Positions 23,735-35,410 of a DNA stretch of 64,000 bases are shown here, piece by piece. A program made the position numbers and the translations under genes. This stretch comes from Rotaria sp. Silwood1 (lineage: Eukaryota > Rotifera > Eurotatoria > Philodinida > Philodinidae), in assembly GCA_905250075.1 (NCBI GenBank), contig CAJNOP010000324.1, forward strand, positions 1 through 64,000, read 5' to 3'. Below the pieces are notes generated by a model. That model saw nothing but the letters and a program-made list of their open reading frames with translations. It did no database searches and had not been told where the DNA came from. Position 1 is the first letter of the stretch; each line of letters opens with the position of its first letter.

Positions 23735-26281
23735 ATGGCAAACAGCACAAAGAGCCCCGCTGAAGACTCACAGGGATCTTCACTCTCTCAGTTTCTTACC
23801 ACCCTCGCAGTCTCCGGGGCTATTGCTACTATCGAAATCATCATATTTGTTATTATTAGAACAATGTTCAAACGTATCTATGAGCCGAAAACATACCTTG
23901 GAGATGAAAACCGACGCGTCAAGCCTTTGCCACGCACACTTTGTGGTTGGCTACCTGCCCTATTGAAAATGCCACAGGAAGATCTTATTCGCACTTCTGG
24001 TCTCGACGCCTACTTTTTCGCTCGCTACATCTACGTTCATGGCATTTTCTTTCTGAGTTCTTTTGCCCTTTTAGCAATCGTTTTATTTCCTATCTATGTT
24101 GTTGATGGAAAGGGTGAATCCTACGGTAAAAATGGTTTGGACGTACTGACTTTTGGTAATATTTCGCCGCGGTATTCCTCTCGTTACGTAGCTCCTTTGG
24201 TACTTGCTTATGTTTTTATCGGTGCATTTCTCTATCTTCTATACATAGAAATGAAAGCTTTCGTTGAAAAACGCCAAGCACTCCTGAGAAGTCCTGCATA
24301 TCAATCCCGCGCCAGTGCTACAACTATTCTTGTTGCTGGAATACCTAAGGCATATATGTCGCAAGATGTTCTCTTCCGAATCTTTAATCAATACCCAGGG
24401 GGAGTGAGACGCATCTGGTTGAATCGGAATCTCAAAGATCTTCCTGACAAAGCAGATAAGCGAAGCAAACTCGTGGAAAAACTTGAGACAGTCGAATGTA
24501 AATTGATCAAAGATGCACTTAAAAGTGAAGCCAAACGTCAGAAAAAGTTCAGTTCGACAGAAGGTTCTGTATTAATCGAAGAAACTGTAACAGACCTCGA
24601 GCATGATATCTTCTCCAAATATATTCCGGAAAAGAAACGACCCACCATGAAGATTGGGCCTATTCCGGTGCTTTCTTCTTTATTCTTCGGCAAGAAAGTC
24701 GATACAATCACATACTATAAGGAGACTATTTCTCAATTAAATACAGAGATCGAAACGGCGAAAGCATCTTCACACAATTATACAGTCATAAATTCTGCAT
24801 TCATTCAATTCAATAAACAGATAGCAGCTCATATGGCCGTTCAAAGTGTTATGGCCTCGCTTCCCTTAGCAATGACACCTTGTTACAATGATATGAAGCC
24901 AGCGAATATCGTTTGGTCAAATTTAAAGCTGACCTACTATGAGAAGACAGCCAGAGAACTCGCCATGTTGGCTGCAACGACGGCTCTCATTGTGTTTTGG
25001 TCATTTCCTGTTGCCTTTGTAGGTGTTCTCTCAAATCTAACATACCTCACAAATAAGTTGACCTTTCTCCGATTCATTTACAAATTGCCACACGCTCTTC
25101 TAGGCATAATTACCGGTCTTTTACCATCTGTTCTCTTAGCTGTTTTAATGGCATTGCTCCCTGTCGTGCTAACATTCTTCGCAAAAACGTCTGGAATTCC
25201 AACTACAGATGCAATTGATCGTTATGTACAGGGATCGTACTTTGTTTTTCAAGTTGTTCATGTCTTTCTAGTCGTTACTATTTCAAGTAGTGTTTCAAGC
25301 GTTGCAACAACTATCCTTGAAAACCCGTCTAGTGCCGCAACAATACTTGCTGCAAATATTCCAACGGCAAGCAATTTTTTCTTCAGCTTCTTGGCATTAC
25401 AAGGATTAAGCATAGCATCTGGAGTGTTGTTGCAAATTGTTACACTTATTTTATTTTATTTGCTGGCAACATTATTCGACAATACACCACGAAAAAAGTG
25501 GAAAGGGTACTTTACACTCGGTAGTCTCAATTGGGGAACGATATTTCCTATTTTTACAAATTTCGTCGTCATTAGTCTAGTTTACTCGATCATTGCACCT
25601 CTGGTACTGGTCATTTCTGGGTTCGCTTTCAGCTTATTTTACATTGCCTACATTTATACATTGTTTTACGTTTCGGATTTTCCAAACGATACTGGTGGTC
25701 TTGCATTTCCGAGAGCAATTTATCAATCATTCACAGGCATCTATCTCATGGAAATTATGCTTGCCGGGCTATTCTTCATGGCACGCAATGAATCTGGTTC
25801 GCAATTAGCCATTCCTGAAGGTGTGTTAATGTGTGTGTTGATCTTTGTCACGATTGGCGTTCAACGGATGATGAGCTCGAGCTTTGATACTCTGACTCGA
25901 TATTTGCCTGTCGATGCAGAAGAATTTCCACTACTAGAAATTCCTGTCTCTAGAAAGCTTGAATTAGCGAAAATGGCGATCCATGCTTTGAATCCTCTTA
26001 GAACGAGTAGTGATATTGGCACAGTCAGCCATATAAGTGATGCTGTGAATGAACCGAACGATAATACAATGGAGAATGCATACATGCATCCGGTGATGCG
26101 GGATCCCAAACCAATAATCTGGATTCCGCAAGATAATTTAGGTATTGCAGCAGATGAAGTACAACAGACTCGTGCTTCCGGATTAGATATTCCTATGTCA
26201 ACTGAAGGAGCACGATTCAATGAAAAAAAGAACATTGAGATCGATGGTGCGCCTCCAGATTATGTTAGAACAGCAGAATAA
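23735..26281 (+). CDS. CSC1/TMEM63-family osmosensitive cation channel, fungal type
   Basis: A single uninterrupted frame of 848 residues. The order is an N-terminal three-helix block (~20-190), a cytosolic PHM7-like domain (~195-400), a seven-helix RSN1/CSC1 core (~405-700) and a soluble tail. CSC1 proteins are mechanically or osmotically gated, calcium-permeable channels. The N-terminus (LPRTLCGWLPALLKMP, SGLDAYFFARY) and the tail (HPVMRDPKPIIWIPQDNLGIAADEV and onward, STEGARFNEK, GAPPDY) match the pattern of fungal CSC1/Phm7 proteins. Animal TMEM63 proteins lack that tail. The absence of introns over 2.5 kb contrasts with the SK channel gene nearby. Together these suggest acquisition from a fungus. 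No damage is seen, so it is probably functional. Start chosen at the first Met, followed by a short polar leader. Confidence 0.92.
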   Translation: MANSTKSPAEDSQGSSLSQFLTTLAVSGAIATIEIIIFVIIRTMFKRIYEPKTYLGDENRRVKPLPRTLCGWLPALLKMPQEDLIRTSGLDAYFFARYIYVHGIFFLSSFALLAIVLFPIYVVDGKGESYGKNGLDVLTFGNISPRYSSRYVAPLVLAYVFIGAFLYLLYIEMKAFVEKRQALLRSPAYQSRASATTILVAGIPKAYMSQDVLFRIFNQYPGGVRRIWLNRNLKDLPDKADKRSKLVEKLETVECKLIKDALKSEAKRQKKFSSTEGSVLIEETVTDLEHDIFSKYIPEKKRPTMKIGPIPVLSSLFFGKKVDTITYYKETISQLNTEIETAKASSHNYTVINSAFIQFNKQIAAHMAVQSVMASLPLAMTPCYNDMKPANIVWSNLKLTYYEKTARELAMLAATTALIVFWSFPVAFVGVLSNLTYLTNKLTFLRFIYKLPHALLGIITGLLPSVLLAVLMALLPVVLTFFAKTSGIPTTDAIDRYVQGSYFVFQVVHVFLVVTISSSVSSVATTILENPSSAATILAANIPTASNFFFSFLALQGLSIASGVLLQIVTLILFYLLATLFDNTPRKKWKGYFTLGSLNWGTIFPIFTNFVVISLVYSIIAPLVLVISGFAFSLFYIAYIYTLFYVSDFPNDTGGLAFPRAIYQSFTGIYLMEIMLAGLFFMARNESGSQLAIPEGVLMCVLIFVTIGVQRMMSSSFDTLTRYLPVDAEEFPLLEIPVSRKLELAKMAIHALNPLRTSSDIGTVSHISDAVNEPNDNTMENAYMHPVMRDPKPIIWIPQDNLGIAADEVQQTRASGLDIPMSTEGARFNEKKNIEIDGAPPDYVRTAE

Positions 26282-26620
26282 TACAACGCTCGAACTTGAT
26301 TTTAGAAAAATGAGTTGTACAAAGAATGATATAAGTTATCCTTTATGATAGTTTCAGTTACTTACGTTATATGATGTTCTTGAATAGACGATCCATGAAA
26401 GCACTACCAAAACTCTTTTATGTTGAAATTGAATGTTCAGTCTGAAAGCCTGCGCAAAATGAGCGAAAAATCGTTAAGAAGTCATAAATTTATGTTTTTG
26501 TTTTTCATTTTTTGCTTGTTCTTTTCTATTTTGTAATTTTCCTTTTCTCTTTACATTATATGTATTTTTACCATTCTATCATGTGCATTTTCTCTTGCTG
26601 GCTTATGATCAATTCTTTCT

Positions 26621-26741
26621 GGATGTAGGTGTGGAGTGTGTTTGTGTCAGGAAGAGAAGAGAGACACCAAAATGATGTGAAATGTGGAAACGGGTATGTG
26701 AGTGTGCGTTGTGCCAAATGATTAAGAAAACACCCACAACC
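26621..26741. repeat. Telomere-like hairpin, loose
   Basis: G-rich GTAGGTGTGGAGTGTGTTTG (26625-26644) and a second G-rich patch (26675-26711) precede AACACCCACAACC (26729-26741). GGAAGAGAAGAGAGACACC in the middle carries the GAAGAGAA word of the family. The remaining 26742-28203 is very AT-rich with no gene I can support. Confidence 0.55.
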
Positions 26742-28203
26742 AGTTTCGTTTTATGTAAGTATGTTGCGCGTGAAGCTTGAGAAGAAACATTTCGAGACAC
26801 TGGAACTGATGAAAAAAGGCCAAATTATGTTACTATATTTGGAAAACGAATTCTCTTTTTTAATATGGAAAATAACTTGTTCAAATATCCATTCAGTTTC
26901 TCTCCGAAAAAGTCTTAGTTTTATTACATATAATCTTGTCTATTTGTGCTGTACAACTATATTTAAAAAAGTATAAAAGAAAAATTTGGTCGGCTTCGTG
27001 ATTTAACTTTAGCTTTTCTAACTATATATAAATACATTCTTATCAGCAATTGACAATACTCAAGAGATCGTTCCTTAACCACGCATTATTACTTAAAAAC
27101 ATATACTTGGTAGATTTTGTTTTTTATACAAAGCAATACTAATTCGTCTATCAAATCTACTTAGAGACGTGAATTTTTTTTATTTTTCAAAAGAAGAACT
27201 GGTTACTATAACATGATTATTAAAACTAGATTGAGCACATTTTTTTAGAAATACAATAGATATCTTTCATTTCATTTATATTTATCTTTCAAAATGAAGG
27301 AAAAACATTAATCGATAGAATTTATTGTATTATGATTCTACTATAGAATAAGTATTAGTAATGTAATACTTATTTTATCATTGATTCAAAAATATATGAA
27401 TAAATAAATTTATTTAAGAATGAAAATGTTAAACATGAGGTTTTGTACTATTCGCAATTCTTACAATTACTTTGATTGTCTCTTATATGAGATTAAACAT
27501 GATTTTGTAAAATGAATATAAATGATAGTTTTTATTATATTGATAATGACTTATTCCAATCAGACAACGTTGCAGGACATAAGATCTTCAAAATGATATT
27601 TGAATCATGTAAGACAAAATCCAAAAAACATTGTACTGAAATACATGAGCTATACAAATAATTTGAGATCAGGGTGTTTTTTGTTCATTTCATTTCATTT
27701 CTACGGGAAAAGCTGTGATAAGTTATATTAACAGTGCATCAATAAGTGACATCCAAACACTTATTGTGAATATTTTGTGAAACTCATATATTTTCGAAGA
27801 AAATAATATCTGTAACTTTTGAGTCAAGTCTTAGCACTTCTCCGTGCAAAAAAGAAAAAAATGTTTGCAATGAAGAAATAAGACAACTATGGCCTACGAG
27901 AGTTTTCACTTTACATATTTTGTATTAATCTAATGAGGCTATCGAATTTATGCAAGTTGCACATTTCAGCCATAGAGAAAGTGCGCTAATAAAGCCCCCG
28001 ACACATTAGAAGGCCCTGGATCTTCTATTTTGTCTTATCGTTCATAAGTTACAAGGGGGATCTTCTAATATGTCCCTTAAAAAAAGCTATTTTTTGACAG
28101 TATCGCCAATAAATTTTGGTTCTAGTCAATCTTTGTCCAATACACCGTTAGTAAGTGACTTTATTTTATTCCTTCCTCGTGCGTAGAATGAGAAAGAATC
28201 ATA

Positions 28204-29166
28204 AGGGGTGTTCCGGAAATTCTGAAACGATTTTAAAATTTATCGTTCTCGCATTCTACAAAAGCAAATTTGTTCAAACTTTGGTAGATTGTTGTACATA
28301 TATAGTATTACATAACTATAAAGTTTGAGGTCTATAGGTTCTACTATGGATGAGAAACTGTAACAATACTGACATGTACTATTTTTTAAATTTTCCTGGT
28401 CATCTTCGAGGTGTGCAACATTTTTTTATTACGTCTATATCTTGACTTAGGTAAATGATAAAATCTTGAATTTTTCTTTAAAACATGTGCCGTGAAAAGC
28501 TCTACAAATAGTGCAATAACAAATCCCTATTGACTTTGTGTTAATGGTTTCTGCCATACTCAAAATGAAAAATCTGTATGGTAGTACTACTTCTCACCAT
28601 ATTATGCGCAATAAAAAAAGGTTTGGAAGACCTTTTTGCTTTCCAATAGGAATTTGTATATATAGCTTTTGTAGAGCTTTCGACGGTGCATCTTTTGAAA
28701 AAGAAATCAAGATTTTATCATTTTCTCAAGCTGAGATACATGCAAAACAAAATGTTCTTCCAAACATTTTTTATTACGCACAATATGGTGAGAAGTAGTA
28801 CCATCATGTAGGTTTTTCATTTTGTGTATGGCAGAAACCATTAACGCAAGTCAATAGGGATTTGTTATTACAATTTTTGTAGAGCTTTTCACGGCGCAGC
28901 TTTTAAAAAAAAATTCAAGATTTTATCATCTACCTAAGCCGAAATATAGATATTTTGGTAGGCTCGGGATACAGGAAAATTTTAAAAATAGTACATCATA
29001 GTGTTGTTACAGGTTCTCCTCTACAGTAGAACCTGTAGATCTCAAACTTTGTAGTTATGTGACACTACATATGTGCAATAATATGTCAAAGTTTCAAAGA
29101 GTTTGCATTTGTTGAATGCGAGAACGATAAATTTTTAAATCGTTTCAGAACTTCCGAAATACCCTT
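28204..29166. mobile_element. Long palindromic element, 963 bp, flanked by TA
   Basis: Arms of about 420 bp (28204-28630 and 28755-29166) are inverted copies around a loop of about 120 bp. The tips read AGGGGTGTTCCGG and CCGAAATACCCTT, flanked on each side by TA (28202-28203 and 29167-29168). TA flanks suggest a Tc1/mariner-type MITE. Inside, GAGCTTTTCACGGCGCAGCTT-like sequence is also found in the palindrome at 54355-55240. Open frames inside are products of symmetry. Confidence 0.8.
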
Positions 29167-29173
29167 TATCTAT

Positions 29174-30480
29174 TTATGGTGAATGATATTTTTCATCGCT
29201 TGAGGGCGCGCTGATCAAGACCGTTGGCTTATTTTTGTTTTCAAGTTGATGACGGTACGTTTTTTTCGGTTTATCATATAGATTGACACGATTTGCTTGT
29301 AATTCTCTATTTCTTACATTGTTGAAGTAATTAACAACAATGCTAGTAATAGCCTGTAGAAATATACATAGCAATGCCACTAGTTGAAAATAGAAAAATG
29401 ATTTTGGTATCTTGTCGAGTAAATACTCATCCTAAAAATGCAGTATTACAATTACAAGAAAAGTTATTTTTAGATTTTTGACTTACTTGGAAAATCCCTT
29501 TTTTTCGATGTTACTTCATTACATTGCATACCATATGGAATAATCATAGAGAATATATAGAAGAGGATGGAAAAAGGAAAAATAATAGTCCACCAAAATC
29601 CTTCTCGGCATGCTTGACCCAAGTTAGAATAACCCATAAATGATAATTCAAGTGGAAAAAAACTGATTATTATAATCAGAAAATAAGCATGCATAATGAA
29701 ATGCATGCCAAAGCATTCATTTCTAATGTCTTCGAAATGAGTTGTGTTACGAAATTGTATTTGCCATCTACGAAGTTCTATTTCATTCACTGGAATAGAG
29801 ACAAAGAAGACCAAGCAACTGATTATAGTCAATAATAACAAAACTATAGCCCAGATACACAGCTAGAATGATAAAATTCAAATTCAACTTGATTGTTAAA
29901 GAGAAAAGAATTAGCTCGACGAATTTTCCTGAATAATTCGACTGTCTTGCGAACTGCGGTAGGCAGCCGAGGCGATGTCTTTATCTACCTTTTCATATTG
30001 TTTTTGCTTTATCGATCGGCATTCCTTGATTTGATCATCCATATGAATCTTTGTAGTCTTTACTTTGACTTCAGTTTCTATTTGACGTTGTTGACTAACA
30101 GTGGCTAGCTGTTTTGCTCGTTTTGTGACAGTATCGCTGTCAATATATATATTGAACAATGAACAAAGAACATTCAACGATTACAGTCGGGCGGTACAAC
30201 GCAAAAACATGCGATCGATTACTCATGAAAGGGCCGAGATTAAGATATATGGTGCGTCTAAATTCTATTTTGGATAGTATTGCATTTATAATGAATAGAT
30301 GTCGATTTAATTGAGCCTTGCGAAACAAACAATTAGTTCGTTCTGGGAGAAAAGTTCTTTTCAAATTGTGACCGTCAGTTATTTTCCGATGCGTCTCTTT
30401 TACGAAGGATGAACAATTGAACACGAATGAAGTTATGAAAACATTCATTAATGCCAGGCATGTCAATAGTTTTCATACTT
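29174..30480 (-). CDS. Candidate multi-exon membrane protein, unknown family
   Basis: On the minus strand several exon-like frames occur in order. The first (about 30466 down) starts MTCLALMNVFITSFVFNCSS, a plausible signal peptide. The next holds a charged stretch (KRAKQLATVSQQRQIETEVK...KQKQYEK). It splices in frame, with a GTAGAT donor, into an exon starting at 29862 with three or four hydrophobic segments (AIVLLLLTIISCLVFFV, HAYFLIIIISFFPLELS, WTIIFPFSILFYIFSMI). A last frame (29431-29174) has one more hydrophobic segment. The second-to-third junction keeps phase; the first-to-second and third-to-fourth junctions do not fit by eye, so the model is incomplete or the gene is damaged. The signal-peptide exon is duplicated at 34043-34205. 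Confidence 0.4.
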
Positions 30481-30507
30481 CACTGATACAAAAAAATGAT
30501 ATTTCAA

Positions 30508-30583
30508 GGTAGGTTGTGGGTGTGGGTGTCAGTGCGGATGGATATGGGTTTGCAAATAGAACAAACATAACCACATCCACACC
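30508..30583. repeat. Telomere-like hairpin
   Basis: GGTAGGTTGTGGGTGTGGGT opens at 30508; CCACATCCACACC closes near 30583. It abuts the 5' end of the duplicated segment 30354-30515, as does the hairpin at 34205. Confidence 0.7.
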
Positions 30584-31025
30584 TGGTGTTCAGAGTATTG
30601 GTGAAATCATTTTTGTTGTGCTAACCATGATTTTACGAATTCTACCGTTGTTTTAAAGTTTATCATATTGTGATATTAACAAAGGTGTAGTTCAACTCAA
30701 AACTATGAAAGTCATCCCTTTGAATTGAACTCTGTTTGGATAATAATGAGGTTTAGTCATGCTAAAGACTTTAACCAGCTATGATTATTGTCTCAGAGTT
30801 TAGAAGAACTTAATTCGATACCAATTTACAACTGCGCAAAAATAGTATCTTTGATCTGACTTCAATTATAATTCAGCTATGAATTTTACGTATGAAGCAT
30901 ATAGAATTCAAAACACACAAATATTTTATATTAGAAGCATTGACTAAGTGTAGTAGATAAAGTGCTTTCTGTTTAATGACACAAAATTCTGTTGCAAGGA
31001 CGCGTTAAAGGCACATGGAAGATAA

Positions 31026-31718
31026 CTAAGCAAAGATAAAAAGACGAATAATTACTGACAAAATAGCAAAAACAAATAAATGTTTATGGCTGCTGCTGCT
31101 TAATGACGACGAATTTTTACGAGCAAAGATATAATGAGCTGTATAATTTGCATTGTAGTGAGAACCATTCGTTCCCATAGTGCATTTTTCTGTGACTGGC
31201 ACTACTCCATTGATGATGTCTAATCTTTGAATGTATGTAACATCTTTAAAGATTGGTCCAATATTTTCTTCATCAGCCAACGTTTGAAACAATACTATAG
31301 GTAAAGCTTGGTTAGGTTTGTTATCATTTGTCTTTATGGGTGTTCCATGGAGTTTATCCGTTATCGAATCACACTTTGTTGGTTGGCAGTTCGTACCTAG
31401 AATCCATATTGCGGTGTTGATAGTGAAGTTTTTTGTGAGTGTATGTTGATGATTCCCAACGATAGGATCTGTTTCAGGATTTAAGTCTGGTGCATTGTAT
31501 CGACGTAAAACAGCTACTGGATGATCTAGCAACCAACGCCAGGTTCCAGTAGAGTCCATCGTACAAATGTAATTTTGATATCCCGCTGCATAAACACGAT
31601 GAAACTGAACATGACCTTGCGGTAACTCTACACCAGTAGTTTCTTCTGGAAATGTTTCTCCCAATGTAAAAACAAGATTGATCAAGAATACAAAAGCAAC
31701 ACAGTAGTAGGCCATCAT
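31026..31718 (-). CDS. Secreted DUF3455-family protein, possibly GPI-anchored
   Basis: Translation from the Met pair at 31716-31718 gives about 230 residues beginning MMAYYCVAFVFLINLVFTLGE, a good signal peptide. The frame is open further upstream, but that part is unlike the family. The body has the DUF3455 landmarks: PQGHVQFHRVYAAGYQNYIC near the start, WRWLLDHPVAVL, GNHQHT, and VTYIQRLDIINGVVP followed by YTAHYIFAR near the end. The last ~20 residues are hydrophobic after a serine-rich stretch, suggesting a GPI-anchor signal. The family is known from bacteria, fungi and plants with no established activity. No intron is needed. Horizontal origin is plausible but untested. Confidence 0.8.
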   Translation of the reverse strand: MMAYYCVAFVFLINLVFTLGETFPEETTGVELPQGHVQFHRVYAAGYQNYICTMDSTGTWRWLLDHPVAVLRRYNAPDLNPETDPIVGNHQHTLTKNFTINTAIWILGTNCQPTKCDSITDKLHGTPIKTNDNKPNQALPIVLFQTLADEENIGPIFKDVTYIQRLDIINGVVPVTEKCTMGTNGSHYNANYTAHYIFARKNSSSLSSSSHKHLFVFAILSVIIRLFIFA

Positions 31719-31949
31719 GATGTTGACTTTGCTTTTTAGTAAGAACAAATGTGTATATTCAGGATGGGTAATAAATATCTTTACTATGCTTATCTCAAAT
31801 GATAACAAAAATATATTGCAACAAAGTTTGCTGCATATATCAAAATGATGCACATAGATCAAAATTTTAGAACTAAAGTGGACAACAAGAGTTTAAGAAG
31901 CTCTTTATTTTTTTATATTTTCTCTAAAAAGACAAAAGATAATATATAC

Positions 31950-32051
31950 AGTGTGTGTGAATGTAAGTGCAGATGTGAATATGGGTGTCGTTGTCGCTGT
32001 CGGTGTGAGTGTGTGCGTAAATAATAATCTAAACCCATACTCCACACCCAC
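31950..32051. repeat. Telomere-like hairpin at the end of the MFS pseudogene
   Basis: GTGTGTGTGAATGTAAGTGC with further G-rich units to about 32017 is followed by CCCATACTCCACACCCACGC (32034-32053). On the minus strand it starts exactly where the last recognisable MFS coding segment ends. Confidence 0.65.
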
Positions 32052-33690
32052 GCTGATTCCACCGCATATTGCGTGGCCTCGTCGATAGGTCGGTTTATCA
32101 ACATCTCTATAGACCTGTGAACAAAACTATTACTATTAATACTTTTTAAAGGTCACTGACATGTTACAAATCGACCTCAGAGATTATCTTATAAGTTACG
32201 ATGCACATCTATCTTACCAGAGGCATCACAATGCCACCGATTTGAGCAATGCCGATAACGAAACTGATTGGCATTGCTCTCTTTGTATGACCACCGACAT
32301 TATTTGTTATCCAAGATAGTAGTAAAGGAAATGTAGAGAGTATACCACAAAAAGCAACGCTTGTACTGACATAGATTACCACTTTGCCTTGATCGAAAAG
32401 AATGAGCATTAGGATGAATCTGAATAAACAGACCGATAAACAAAACGCGACATGATAGCCGTGTTCACTACGACATGACGACGAATAGTTAGCCAGCAAA
32501 CAGCAAACACATGCGACAACATAAGGTGGGGCTGTCATTAAATGTGCTTCAGTTTTGTAATAACCCGTATTTTCCATCAGCGTCGGCAAAAATGCTGTGA
32601 GACAATGGATAATTGCTAAATTACCAACAGCAATCAGGCCATAAAAATAGATTCGCCAATCAACAAAAACATAATGAACTCGTCGCCATGAAAGTCTAGT
32701 ACTTGATGTGGGATTACGATCGGCTACACCAACATCGTTTCAAAGAAGATTTGTCAATAGTCGCTTCTCAATATTATCCAACCCTAACTTTTCAAGAACA
32801 ATCTTGAATACCTTCGATCCTATTTTAAACTCATACACTGGACAGCATTGGGTACATTGTCCAGGAAAAGATAAGTAATAATGCTGAGCAAGATGGCCGG
32901 CAAACTTTCGAGCAAAAACATCCATTGCCAACTTTTCAGACCACCAATACTTTTCAGTTTTTGCATACCGTAACTCTAGATTAATGACAATAGTAGATTT
33001 TGTGAGCTCAAACTAGAAGGTCTTTCGCGACATCTGCTAGTACGTACTAGAAGACTAGCAAGAGCACGGAACGCGATGGCTGCACCATATAGAATAGCTA
33101 TTCTCATAGTTTGATCTCTTTTACAGTACCAAAAAGAGAAATATATGATGATACTGATAAAATAGCCAGCCTGTACCACTCCCTTCAATGATAATTCGCA
33201 AATGTTTTATTTTCAGTTGCGATCTCTGAATTAACTCACTGGGAGAAAGCGGACCATGAGCAGTTGTCGGGCATTGGTTACAAAAGTCATACCGACCGTA
33301 ATACTACCACATGCAAACATACTCAATGCCGGATATGGAGTTGCACCGATCCAGCGCAAAAGAAGATTGCTCGGAATATCAAAGAGCTAGAATAAAAAGT
33401 CACAGTAGAACATATTGAAATTTAATGAAGTCATCTTGTTACATCGGCAACATAAAAGATTGCAATGATCCATTTATTCTCTTAGTCTGACATACGCAGA
33501 TCGGCTTGAATATCCATCAGTTTAGTATGGCCTAAAAGAAGAACATTGATGGCGAATGATTCAAGTCAAAAACACATATTCACGCTCACTTGATTAATGA
33601 ATGAACTAATTTCCAGGAGAACAAGACAAGGGAGCAATCTTCGATCAAGCTTCCGAATTAGTCGACGAATGGCATTGGTGTACTATCGTT
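32052..33690 (-). pseudogene. MFS transporter of the fungal allantoate-permease (ACS) type, decayed
   Basis: Exon-like pieces in the right order match anion:cation symporters of the major facilitator superfamily. They are IRKLDRRLLPCLVLLEISSF (~33660), LGHTKLMDIQADLRMSD, LFDIPSNLLLRWIGATPYPA (~33390), YFSFWYCKRDQTMRIAILYG (~33130), LKSWQWMFLLESLPAILLSI (~32920), DWRIYFYGLIAVGNL, APPYVVACVCCLL, WITNNVGGHTKRAM and DKPTYRRGHAICGG (~32090). Lesions are TAA at 33482-33484 (after RMSD), TGA at 32740-32742 (after RLLTNLL, where the frame then resumes) and at least one frameshift between 32830 and 32900. Substrates in this family are carboxylates and related anions such as allantoate. Beyond 32052 the sequence turns into the telomere-like hairpin. 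Confidence 0.8.
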
Positions 33691-33945
33691 TCTCATCGTT
33701 TTGATTGACGACAGGAACATTATCGATCGCTATCAAATCTGTCAATAACGGTTGTATTTTTATCAACACTACAGACGCACTCATCGTCAGTGAAATAGAT
33801 TTTCTTTCAATCAAGTATCAGCATTCATTTTGTTTTCAAGTAGAATATTTTTCTTTTTCTTTTTATGGAAAATATTTTTTCTGTTCTGTAGAAAAGAATC
33901 CAGTAATGCTGCGAAAAGAGGAAGAAAAAAAACAGGAACAACATT

Positions 33946-34043
33946 GAGGGTGTAGGTGTGTGTGTGTCACTTGAATACGTTTACATCCATATTCAAAACA
34001 ATATCCATACATCCTCACACCGACATCCACACTCCACCCTCAC
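33946..34043. repeat. Telomere-like hairpin
   Basis: GAGGGTGTAGGTGTGTGTGTG (33945-33965) is followed by C-rich CATCCTCACACCGACATCCA and CACTCCACCCTCAC up to 34043. It ends where the duplicated segment 34043-34205 starts. Confidence 0.65.
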
Positions 34044-34205
34044 GTTCTTTTATTAAATTGTGACCGTCATTTTTTTTCCGACGAGTCTCTTTTATGAAAG
34101 ATGAACAATTGAACACGAATAAAGTTATGAAAACATTCATTGATACTAGAAATGTCAATAATTTTCATACTTCACTGATACAAAAAATTGATATTTCAAG
34201 GTAGA
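34043..34205 (-). pseudogene. Duplicated signal-peptide exon of the candidate gene at 29174-30480
   Basis: About 160 bp match 30354-30515, from GTTCTTT at the low end to GATATTTCAAGGTAG at the high end. The frame corresponding to MTCLALMNVFITSFVFN reads MTFLVSMNVFITLFVFN and stays open through the segment; it differs at roughly a quarter of residues. No later exons follow. The copy lies between two telomere-like hairpins, and the original is next to one. Confidence 0.7.
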
Positions 34206-34266
34206 TTGTGTGTGTGCATATAGGTATCTGTGTGAATGTTATTTAAATTCGTACCCACACCCACAA
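34205..34266. repeat. Telomere-like hairpin
   Basis: GATTGTGTGTGTGCATATAGG and TGTGTGAATG (34205-34238) pair loosely with ACCCACACCCACA (34253-34265). Confidence 0.6.
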
Positions 34267-35410
34267 GCGAGATACGATAAACGAATTCAAGAATCGAAAA
34301 ACGTTTGTCTCGCAGAATCCTAGTAGAATGACATTCTTATATTTCTTTGGACCAACGGAACAATTCAAAAAGCTCAGAACAAGACGAACAGCATTCATTA
34401 GTGCTTGAAAACTTTTTAAAGAGAAAAAACCGAAATTCGATATATTGAAAAATTCTCATAATGTGATAGATAGGTTTCAGGACTCCAAAGAAGTGTGCCC
34501 CTCAAGATCCTAGTCACAACGCAATCCAGATTAGCTTACGACAATCTTCAAAGTTATCGAAAAAAGAACTGAAGTTAGTAAAACAAATGCGTAATTCATT
34601 AGTTGCTTCTTCTCTCCGTTTTGTTTTGCAGAATGGGAAATATGAACTTATATAGGGACATGCAATAACGTCATTATTACGCGAAAACAAAAGGAAAAAG
34701 AATAAACGTGCAATAATCTATTATAATATCTCCACAAAATGATTCCTTTGCTGAAAAAATCACATTCTGTTTTTTTCTACAAGTCGGACAAAGGTGTATC
34801 ATAATTATTTATTTGTATCTTCTCAAAAGACGGAAAAAAACAAATAAACGATACGAAATCAAATGTCAAGTTTTCAGTGAATTAAATTTTACCTTTCTAG
34901 TAAATTTTTTACATTGCATACAGTCATTGTTGTCACATTCGTGATTAAAATCGTCATTTTTTTCTGCATGCTGTTACCTCTCTCCTTCTGTTTATTCCTC
35001 TATTCTGTTGAATAAATTAATGGGAAGCTATCCACTTTTTAATTCAACTGTATATCTAAATAAAAAAGCCAACGATATAATAACATTAGTTTACATTAAA
35101 CAAAAAATCTTGCTTTGATGACTAATAAAGATATGTTAAAGTCTAATTTCAATACGAATGCTCATAATTGTCTTAACTTTTTATCAAATACGTAGCAGTC
35201 TATATCAAAAGTGTTTTGATTTATTTATGAAACAGACCAAAATCAAGATATTCGAAGAAAATTCAAAAACTTTCATGTAATATATAATTGGCTTACCCAT
35301 ACTATAGTGAATAATGCAGCTACAATTTTATTTTATAATGCGTCGAAGCTACAATTTCGATGGGAAATTTCCCCGTGAACCTATTGCCAAATAGTAATGA
35401 TTAATTGAGA

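Noticed and set aside
28538..28798. An 86-codon frame inside the 963-bp palindrome
   Set aside because: It spans the loop and both inner arms, has no recognisable domain, and is best explained by symmetry.
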